From CALCEB01 sp035531475 (GTDB lineage Bacteria > Acidobacteriota > Terriglobia > UBA7540), in contig DATKST010000083.1 of the NCBI GenBank assembly GCA_035531475.1, positions 1 through 29,610 of the forward strand: 29,610 nucleotides of DNA, read 5' to 3'. The notes beneath the pieces were generated by a model. It had not been told where the DNA came from and searched no databases. It saw only the letters and a list, made by a program, of their open reading frames with translations. Of the stretch, positions 23,690 to 29,610 are shown piece by piece; position 1 is the first letter of the stretch; the number at the start of each line of letters is the position of its first letter. The position numbers and the translations under genes were made by a program.

Positions 23690-24183
23690 AACGTGAAAAA
23701 AGCCAAACTCGACATCTGCGACGGCCGGCGCGAATCGAGCCGGGAGGCTTCACGCTCCTGGAAACGCTGGTGGTGCTGCTGGTCACCATGATTCTGGCGG
23801 CCTTCGCCATTCCGGCGGTCGAGGGAACCATCAGAAACTATCGCATCAATACCGCAGCCACGGCCGCGTCGTCGGCCATTCAAAGCACCCGGTTCCAATG
23901 CATCATGCTGGCCTATCCTTTTCAAATCGCGTTTAATCAGTCCAACGCTTCGTATCAAGTCCTGAGCATGCCGACAGGCGCCACGAGCTTCTCGAACGTC
24001 GGCGGGCCGATTCCCATCTCCTCGGGCGTAGGGATCAGCCTGAGCCCATCCACCACTCTCCAGTTCAGCCCCGGTGGGACTGTTCAGGCGGCAAGTGGTT
24101 CCATGAGCTTCACGGTCACCGATGGGATATTGACCAAAACCATCACTACTTCGGGGGTAGGTAATGTCACAATCAGTCCATAA
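23686..24183 (+). CDS. GspH/FimT-type minor pseudopilin
   Basis: A 165-residue minor pilin. A basic leader ends in EPGG, then FTLLETLVVLLVTMILAAFA forms the N-terminal helix with Glu at +5. The C-terminal part is a Ser/Thr/Gly-rich beta domain (LSPSTTLQFSPGGTVQAASG). Its ATG overlaps the end of the frameshifted upstream pilin and its 3' end overlaps the next gene by 20 bases, so the operon is translationally coupled. Confidence 0.88.
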   Translation: MKREKSQTRHLRRPARIEPGGFTLLETLVVLLVTMILAAFAIPAVEGTIRNYRINTAATAASSAIQSTRFQCIMLAYPFQIAFNQSNASYQVLSMPTGATSFSNVGGPIPISSGVGISLSPSTTLQFSPGGTVQAASGSMSFTVTDGILTKTITTSGVGNVTISP

Positions 24184-24766
24184 ACCCGCAAACGAAAAAG
24201 GGATATCACTCCTTGAGGTGCTCGTCTCCATCGTCATTTTGACCGTTGCGATGCTGGGGTCGGCCTTGCTTGCCGCCCGGCTGATGAACGGCCAACAGCA
24301 GACGAAATACATGAGCCTCGCATCCACCCTGGCTTCGGAAAAGCTGGAAGACTTGAACCGCTGGAGCGCGAATGATCCTCCGGTGTGCGTCCCCACGGGA
24401 AACAGCAGCGTGGGCAGTCTCACCACGGATGTGGTCCAGACCACCACGTGCCCGGCGGGCGCCAGTGACGGTGTTAATTACTACGACGACGTTTACCTCG
24501 GCGCCACGAACGGGTCCTTTTCTGAAACGATCAGCAGCGTGAGCGGTGGGAGCACCGTCTACACCACAACCACCCACGCGCCGGACGGCACGGTCACATC
24601 CTCCACCAGTCCGCAGCCGCCGCAGGCGCCGACGTTTCACCGCCGATGGATCATTGAAATGAATGCTCCGGTCAATGGCGTGCGGCGTGTAACCGTCCTG
24701 GTGACCTTGTTGAACGGCTCCGTTCAAGTCCCAGCCCAATTTCAAATGAGTTTGGTGAGGCCATGA
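24164..24766 (+). CDS. PilV-type minor pilin
   Basis: A 200-residue protein with a short leader ending NEKG, then ISLLEVLVSIVILTVAMLGS with Glu at +5. The sequence LASTLASEKLEDLNRW resembles the post-helix region of PilV proteins (PF07963-type N-terminus). The globular part is Thr/Ser-rich. It is probably involved in priming pilus assembly together with the PilW- and PilX-like proteins encoded downstream. Its stop overlaps the next start (ATGA at 24763-24766). Confidence 0.88.
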   Translation: MSQSVHKPANEKGISLLEVLVSIVILTVAMLGSALLAARLMNGQQQTKYMSLASTLASEKLEDLNRWSANDPPVCVPTGNSSVGSLTTDVVQTTTCPAGASDGVNYYDDVYLGATNGSFSETISSVSGGSTVYTTTTHAPDGTVTSSTSPQPPQAPTFHRRWIIEMNAPVNGVRRVTVLVTLLNGSVQVPAQFQMSLVRP

Positions 24767-25905
24767 AATCAACCACCAGAAAACATTCATTCGTTATGCC
24801 TGCCCCGACCAGTCCTGCCCGAACGGAAAAGGGCTTTTCCTTGATCGAACTGCTTGTGGCCACGGCGGTTTTCGTCTTGGTGACCGGCTCCGCTTTCGAT
24901 CTCTTCATGAAACAACAGAAGCTGGAATCCAATCAGAAAGGCCAGGCGGCGCTCAATATTGGTCTCCGTAACGCGCTGACTCAGCTTCAAATCGATCTGG
25001 CCAATGCCGGCGCTGGATACTTCGTCGGCGCCAACGTCCCAAGCTGGCCCGTGGGCGTAACCATCATCAACAACCCCGCCGGTTCAGGTTGCTACAGTGG
25101 CAATTTCGTATACTCGGCCTCCTGCTTCGATGTTCTCAATATTATTAAGGCGGATCCCAATACTCCGCCCATCCATGTGGATGGCAATGGGACAACCTGC
25201 AGCAGCACCACCAGCTCTATCGCTTTTGGTGACCCGGCCACGGTCTACTCCGGCAATCCGCCGGTGGGCACGACGCTCACCGCCGCACAAACGGCTGCCT
25301 ATTTCCATGCCGGAGACCAACTCCTGTTAATAACCAGTACGGGTTCCCAGCTCAGTACCATCGTGCTGACTGCTGACGGCGGGGTGGCCGGAGGCAAAGT
25401 GCAACTTCAGCACAATCCATCGGGCGCCAACGGAACCAACAGCCCTTCCAACGACCCCCTGGGAATCACAACGAACGCCAACAACAAGCTGGGAACTCAG
25501 TTCTGCAAGAATGATTGGATCCTCAAGCTGGCGCCGATCACCTATGACGTGGATACTTCCAATCCTAATGATCCCAAGCTCATGCGGGTTCAAAACGCGA
25601 ATGCCGCGGAAGTCATGGATCAGGTGATCGGCTTCAAGGTGGGTGCAGCAATTTGGAACGCTCCAGCCGGCACCGTAAACGCGGAGTACAACTACGACGC
25701 TTCCACGTACACCAACGTGAACCCCGGGGATGAAGCCTATAACTTTACGTTGGTACGCTCGCTGCGCATTTCCCTGATCGGGCGCACGCCGCCGAGCACT
25801 GACCCGGCTTACAACTTTCATAACTTGTTCGACCAGGGGCCCTACCAGATTCAGGGCAGCGCCGTGGTCGTTAATCCCCGCAATTTAAGCATGAATGATA
25901 ACTAA
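24763..25905 (+). CDS. PilW-type minor pilin
   Basis: A 380-residue minor pilin. The 24-residue leader ends EKG, followed by FSLIELLVATAVFVLVTGSA with Glu at +5, then a large globular domain with several cysteines (GCYSGNF, SCFDVL, TCSSTT, FCKNDW) that could form disulfides outside the membrane. Length and N-terminal style match PilW proteins. It lies between PilV-like and PilX-like genes, the standard minor-pilin order; the PilX-like gene starts 9 bases later. Confidence 0.88.
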   Translation: MKSTTRKHSFVMPAPTSPARTEKGFSLIELLVATAVFVLVTGSAFDLFMKQQKLESNQKGQAALNIGLRNALTQLQIDLANAGAGYFVGANVPSWPVGVTIINNPAGSGCYSGNFVYSASCFDVLNIIKADPNTPPIHVDGNGTTCSSTTSSIAFGDPATVYSGNPPVGTTLTAAQTAAYFHAGDQLLLITSTGSQLSTIVLTADGGVAGGKVQLQHNPSGANGTNSPSNDPLGITTNANNKLGTQFCKNDWILKLAPITYDVDTSNPNDPKLMRVQNANAAEVMDQVIGFKVGAAIWNAPAGTVNAEYNYDASTYTNVNPGDEAYNFTLVRSLRISLIGRTPPSTDPAYNFHNLFDQGPYQIQGSAVVVNPRNLSMNDN

Positions 25906-25914
25906 GGTGGCGTC

Positions 25915-27819
25915 ATGGACCTAAAGTATGCTGTGGTAGATCCTTCGAGCAAAGATGAAACACCTTCGTGCGGCCCGAATGAGCGTGGCATGGCTTTATT
26001 ACTGACGCTGCTGCTGCTGGCCGTGATGAGCGCGGTGGTGCTGGGAATGGTTTTCTCCGTAGGATCCGAGTTGATGGTGAACGGCTACTACCAAAACTTC
26101 CGGGGTTCGTTCTATGCCGCCGATTCCGGCCTCAACATCGCCCGCCAGCAGATGGTCAATCAGGTCATGGCGGCCATTCCCGGAACATTTCCCGCACCTC
26201 CCACTTATCCGATTCCGTCTGGAACTGACGCCCAAGTTCAAAACTCCATCCTCTCGACCTACGGCAGTGGGTACACCTCGCTCAATAGCGGCGATGCCGC
26301 GCAATCCTGGGGGGGCAAGTTCGAGATTACGAACGCCTCCACCACCTGCCCCACAAACTTCGCTGCGCCGACCCAACCCCCGCAACCCACGGTGACGGCC
26401 ACGGACAAAAACGGCAATCCCAGCGCTTATCAATACATCTACAACTACAACATCTGTGCGCAGGGTACCGCGACGGGCGCGCAACAAACTGTGGTTTCAG
26501 AGGCCGGAAGCATCATTTTCAACATTTCAGCTTCTTCCGGCTCGAATTCGATCAGCTTTGCCGCCTTTGGCGGGTTCGTGGACAACTATCCCCCCTGCTT
26601 GGGGCCATTGGTGCCGGGAACCATGACCGGTCCGATGTTCACCAACGGCGCGTGGCAATTTACGACCGGAGGTTCCTACATCTTTACCGATCCAGTCGGT
26701 CAGGCTAACGCCGACTTCGACTACTGGTTTGGGAGCAACTGCATTCAGTCCCCCACGGGCAGCTACAAGTATAGGGGCCAGACGATCAGCCCCGCCTTTC
26801 AGGCGGGATATAACCTCGGCCAGCCGAAGGCCCCATTGCCACCGAACGCCTTCAGCCAGGAGTGGGCAGTCCTGGACGGTAAAGGCACGGAAACCACCAG
26901 CCCGGCCAATTCAGACTTGAACGCACACTTGCTGAATATCTCCGGCACTCCATATCCAACGGCCGGTGCCACGTCGGGCGTGTACCTCGGCTATACAAGC
27001 TCGGGTGGCACTAACACCATGACGGGGGGCGGAATCTACGTTGAAGGCAACGCCACCACGCAGTTGTCGCCTGGAACCGATATCAACGGGAACCCGACGC
27101 AAATTTATACGATCACGCAGGGGTCAACCACCACCACCGTCACCACCAATGCCACCGCCAATACCACCACGGTGCAGTCCGGAAGCACCACTCAGAACAT
27201 CACCGGCGTGCCGATGGACAACACCTCCGGCACGGCGGCCACCATGCTTTATGTCAACGGCAACGCCACATTGAGCGGACCCGGAGAAGGCCTGCCTGCG
27301 ATCCAGGACGGCACCCAGCTCACCATTACCGCTGCCAACGACGTCACCTTTACGGGCGATGTGCTTTACAAGACCGAACCCGTCACCACCACGCAAAATC
27401 AGATTCCCGGCACGCCCGTGGATACTCTGATTCCGGCTAACGATCATAATCAGGTGCTGGGGGTTTTCACGGCGAATGGCAACATCGATTTGAACAACCA
27501 GCAGAGTGACGGCAATATTCAGGTGGACGGAAGCCTGGCCGCGATCTCGCAAAACCCGCCGCCCGGAAAGGGAGGGTTCCTGAATACCGGCGCTCCAATC
27601 AACGTGTTCAACAATGTGGGGGGCCAGATTCAGAAAAACATTTACGGGGCCGCCATCAACACTGAAAATGTTTACTTCGACCGGCGTTTCACTTCAAAGC
27701 CCGGTTTCATGCCGCCGTGGTTCCCTGGGACCACAGTCAATTTAGGCGGGCCTTCGCCCACCAATACGACCTACTCCGTGCAGCGCGTCCAGTGGCTGGA
27801 TCAGACCAGGGCTCAATAG
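25915..27819 (+). CDS. PilX-type pilus assembly protein, large
   Basis: A 634-residue protein. A cytoplasmic N-terminus is followed by a hydrophobic helix GMALLLTLLLLAVMSAVVLG and the PilX_N signature (NGYYQNFRGSFYAADSGLNI). It lacks the GFxxxE prepilin motif, as PilX-type proteins commonly do. The remainder is a long Thr/Asn/Gly/Ser-rich exported region with a low-complexity stretch at about residues 395-430 (TTTTVTTNATANTTT). It is much longer than PilX of Proteobacteria (about 200 residues), so it may double as a surface or adhesin-like tip protein. No PilY1 gene follows, which would be the usual partner. Confidence 0.82.
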   Translation: MDLKYAVVDPSSKDETPSCGPNERGMALLLTLLLLAVMSAVVLGMVFSVGSELMVNGYYQNFRGSFYAADSGLNIARQQMVNQVMAAIPGTFPAPPTYPIPSGTDAQVQNSILSTYGSGYTSLNSGDAAQSWGGKFEITNASTTCPTNFAAPTQPPQPTVTATDKNGNPSAYQYIYNYNICAQGTATGAQQTVVSEAGSIIFNISASSGSNSISFAAFGGFVDNYPPCLGPLVPGTMTGPMFTNGAWQFTTGGSYIFTDPVGQANADFDYWFGSNCIQSPTGSYKYRGQTISPAFQAGYNLGQPKAPLPPNAFSQEWAVLDGKGTETTSPANSDLNAHLLNISGTPYPTAGATSGVYLGYTSSGGTNTMTGGGIYVEGNATTQLSPGTDINGNPTQIYTITQGSTTTTVTTNATANTTTVQSGSTTQNITGVPMDNTSGTAATMLYVNGNATLSGPGEGLPAIQDGTQLTITAANDVTFTGDVLYKTEPVTTTQNQIPGTPVDTLIPANDHNQVLGVFTANGNIDLNNQQSDGNIQVDGSLAAISQNPPPGKGGFLNTGAPINVFNNVGGQIQKNIYGAAINTENVYFDRRFTSKPGFMPPWFPGTTVNLGGPSPTNTTYSVQRVQWLDQTRAQ

Positions 27820-27897
27820 GGCTGGCTCACTGCAGCGGCGCTGTCCGCAGCGCCGGAAGTGCTGGTGCGCTGCTGTCCACGCAGTAGTTGAGTAATG

Positions 27898-27976
27898 CCG
27901 TCATTCCCGCGTAGGCGGGAATCCATGCCACCACGAGCAGGCAGGATGTGGATTCCCGCTTGCGCGGGAATGACGG
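27898..27976. repeat. Inverted-repeat element (CCGTCATTCCCGC family)
   Basis: The ends CCGTCATTCCCGC and GCGGGAATGACGG are perfect inverted repeats of 13 bases, each followed inward by a second arm (CGGGAATCCA / TGGATTCCCG), giving two interleaved palindromes in 79 bp. This is a widespread bacterial REP/MITE type. It lies just after the pilin operon and may act as its transcription end. Confidence 0.88.
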
Positions 27977-28032
27977 CGGTCAGTCGCTGTGGGCGGCTGG
28001 CGCTGCCGAAAGGTCCGCTTTCGGTTCATAGA

Positions 28033-28137
28033 AGCAGGTAGCGCAGACTTTCGTTTTCCGGGAAGTCTGCGGCTTGTCGCCGTTTCCCAAAACAAAACCC
28101 GGGGAGTTTGAATTGCCCAAACTCCGCGCTACCTGCT
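28033..28137. repeat. 105 bp cruciform-type element: terminal stem plus two internal arms
   Basis: Perfect 12-bp terminal inverted repeats AGCAGGTAGCGC (28033-28044) and GCGCTACCTGCT (28126-28137) enclose two internal hairpins, GCAGACTT / AAGTCTGC (28043-28070) and GGAGTTTG / CAAACTCC (28103-28125). Folded as a single strand it forms a three-way junction; the first arm shares two bases with the outer stem. There is no coding capacity. It lies downstream of the leftward Uma2 gene. Confidence 0.8.
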
Positions 28138-28193
28138 CCGCCCTCTGCCTACCGGGGAAAAGCTCACGGCACAGAAACCGGGCCGACGCCGTC

Positions 28194-28742
28194 TTAAACC
28201 CTGCCAAAAAGTTCGGAAAGTGGGATTGAAAACCCGGGAAGAAGGTCAGTATCCTCGAGGTTCTGGTTCGCTTCGCGCACTTCCGGACGCTCTCCCGGTT
28301 TATAGACGTAGGCCATGCGCGCTTCCGGGTACAGCACCCACACGGCCCGCGCCCCGGAGCGGAGATACTGCTGGACTTTGAGCACCAGATCGTCCGGATC
28401 GTCATTGGGCGAGACCACTTCCACCGCCAGATCCGGGGCGCCTTCGAGCCGTTTCCGTGGATCAATTCCCGTTATGCGTTTCGCGCCGATGAAGGCCACA
28501 TCCGGGATGCGGACGACGCTCTCTGAGAGTCTGAAGTCCGTTTCGATGGTTATCTCACCCAACTCGTGGTCAAGAACAAACTGCCGCAATGAAAAAGCAA
28601 CTTCGTCACGAATACGATTGTGCAAAAGCCGGGCGGACGCAGACACAGCAATCAACTCTCCTTCGTTGAGTTCGTACTTCACGCCCTCTTTTTCGGGCAG
28701 CGCGTCGTACTCTTCGATGCTCATCAAGGTCTTTGTGGTCAT
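28194..28742 (-). CDS. Uma2-family (DUF820) restriction-endonuclease-fold protein
   Basis: A 182-residue protein of the PD-(D/E)XK-fold Uma2 family, common in multiple copies in cyanobacteria and Acidobacteria; its biological role is unsettled. Conserved features are YELNEGELIAVSASA near the N-terminus, VRIPDVAFIGAKR, the active-site-like segment PDLAVEVVSPNDD (Asp and Glu-x-Val, then Ser) and VWVLYPEARMAYVYKPG. ATG 28742 is chosen over TTG 28748; AGGTG lies 8 bases upstream. Confidence 0.9.
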   Translation of the reverse strand: MTTKTLMSIEEYDALPEKEGVKYELNEGELIAVSASARLLHNRIRDEVAFSLRQFVLDHELGEITIETDFRLSESVVRIPDVAFIGAKRITGIDPRKRLEGAPDLAVEVVSPNDDPDDLVLKVQQYLRSGARAVWVLYPEARMAYVYKPGERPEVREANQNLEDTDLLPGFSIPLSELFGRV

Positions 28743-28808
28743 AGCCAAGCACCTGCGTTTTCCTTAGATCATAACATACCACACCGCCCGCCAGGGTCAG
28801 CGCCAGTT

Positions 28809-28912
28809 AGTGTCTTAGTTTGCTGTAGCGGCGCTCTATGAGCGCCGAAAACTGTTAAGAAATAAAGGCCGGCGGTCACAGACCGCCGCTACAGCAAACA
28901 AACTGAGACACT
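28809..28912. repeat. 104 bp MITE-like element with long terminal inverted repeats
   Basis: The left end AGTGTCTTAGTTTG-CTGTAG... and the reverse complement of the right end AGTGTCTCAGTTTGTTTGCT... match over about 25 bases, apart from one substitution and a 4-base indel. The core is GTAGCGGCG / CGCCGCTAC. A related end, CAGTTTGCTGTAGCGGCGG, occurs at 14822-14840, just upstream of the selenoperoxiredoxin gene. Confidence 0.85.
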
Positions 28913-29014
28913 ACCCGGCGCCAGGGTCCAATACATTACGTGGCGGCGGCCTTTGGCTAAACGTCGGGCCTTTGGCGGCGCGGCGCTACGCCGGTCACCC
29001 GGCGCACCATCTTT

Positions 29015-29035
29015 CTGCTTACTGCTTACTGCTTA
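29015..29035. repeat. Short tandem repeat (CTGCTTA x3)
   Basis: Three exact 7-bp units run across the stop codon of the leftward phosphatase gene; the last codons of that gene are read from the repeat. Confidence 0.85.
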
Positions 29036-29610
29036 CCGCCTTCCGCACTCCATTCAGCAACCCCGGCAATTCCATCAAATTTCCCACCAGAAAATCCGGC
29101 GGACAACTCTCCAGCGTGTGAGAGCCGATGCCGTAGGTGACGCCGCAAGTCCACACCCCGGCTTTGCGGCCGGTTTGAATATCGATGTCTGAATCGCCCA
29201 CCATTATCGTCTGCCGGGCTTCGGCGCCCGTGGACTGCATGGAAGTCAGAATTCCGATGGGGTCGGGCTTCTTTTTTTCAAAACTATCCCCACCGTAAAC
29301 AAAATCGAAATACTGTGCCATTTCCAAGCCTTCCAGAATCCGCTGGCTGAGCTTGGCCACTTTATTCGTCAGAACTCCCATGAGCCGCCCGCGAAACAAC
29401 CGCAGCGCCTCGCGCACGCCCGGGTAGGCCACCGTGTGATCCAGCATGTGGGCGCGGTAATAGTCCATGAAGAATTGCGTGGCGCGTTCGAGAGTGTCCG
29501 GCGAGGCGTCCGGCCCCAACGCCCTCTGAATGAGAACCTGAACACCCTGGCCCACGTAGGAGGCCACGCGCTCCGTGTCCAGCGGCTCAAGGCCCACGGC
29601 CTGCCGCATG
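29019..29610 (-). CDS. HAD-family hydrolase, phosphoglycolate phosphatase-like, N-terminus outside window
   Basis: The visible 197 residues cover the cap domain and most of the Rossmann core: motif II VLTNK, motif III lysine in KKKPDP, and motif IV MVGDSDIDIQTGRKAG. The first HAD motif (DxDGT) must lie to the right of the window edge, so the ATG at 29609 is internal. Cap sequence YVGQGVQVLIQRALG and PGVREALRLF fit the Gph group, which hydrolyses 2-phosphoglycolate or related phosphates; the substrate is not certain. The stop codon lies in a 7-bp tandem repeat, so the C-terminal residues may be slightly altered. Confidence 0.88.
   Translation of the reverse strand, partial: MRQAVGLEPLDTERVASYVGQGVQVLIQRALGPDASPDTLERATQFFMDYYRAHMLDHTVAYPGVREALRLFRGRLMGVLTNKVAKLSQRILEGLEMAQYFDFVYGGDSFEKKKPDPIGILTSMQSTGAEARQTIMVGDSDIDIQTGRKAGVWTCGVTYGIGSHTLESCPPDFLVGNLMELPGLLNGVRKAVSSKQ

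Noticed and set aside
27898..28137. Possible CRISPR array
   Set aside because: The repeated words are inverted palindromes of two different elements, not regularly spaced direct repeats with unique spacers.

Overview
The window is a bacterial chromosome segment of fairly high GC with short intergenic gaps and many small palindromic repeats. Gene content (RNase J, a run of type IV pilin-like minor pilins ending in a PilX-type protein, twin S41 proteases, a beta-lactamase/NamZ fusion, an OmpA-type lipoprotein) points to a Gram-negative soil-type bacterium, most likely an Acidobacteriota member. That assignment is inference from gene style; no rRNA or marker phylogeny is available here.

Layout. 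242-1945 (-) ribonuclease J. 2265-3055 (+) a toxin-first HigBA-type toxin-antitoxin pair with its own promoter/operator. 2949-5520 an accessory patch: two ~136-140 bp near-identical direct repeats enclose a structured stem-loop and a tight three-gene operon (a TIGR04255-like protein and two unrecognised proteins). The right-hand repeat abuts the remains of another toxin-antitoxin pair, an RHH-type antitoxin plus the first 8-9 codons of a PIN toxin. 5751-7812 (-) dimeric cytidine deaminase and an OmpA/Pal-like lipoprotein. 8107-14787 (+) housekeeping genes: SpoU rRNA methyltransferase, RarA, XerD-like recombinase, CCA-adding-type nucleotidyltransferase, and an overlapping methyltransferase with a signal-peptide-like N-terminus. 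14888-15352 (+) a peroxiredoxin whose peroxidatic cysteine codon is an in-frame TGA followed by a bacterial SECIS-like hairpin. 15609-18077 a beta-lactamase-fold domain fused to a NamZ (DUF1343) domain. 18443-18751 a small double zinc ribbon. 18805-22281 (-) two paralogous S41/CtpA proteases separated by a 128 bp inverted-repeat element. 22691-27819 (+) a six-gene minor-pilin operon with one frameshifted member. 28194-28742 (-) a Uma2-family protein; 29019-29610 (-) a HAD phosphatase cut by the window edge.

The strongest observation is the probable selenoprotein: ordinary gene calling would miss its N-terminal 67 residues or call it broken. The reading frame continues through TGA at the exact position of the catalytic cysteine, the predicted hairpin sits at the spacing expected for a bacterial SECIS, and the protein has no cysteine at all. 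The second is the repeat-bounded three-gene module at 3540-5369 with the damaged toxin-antitoxin loci at its edges. The third is the density of short inverted-repeat (MITE/REP-like) elements in nearly every larger intergenic gap, at least five of them with clear terminal inverted repeats.
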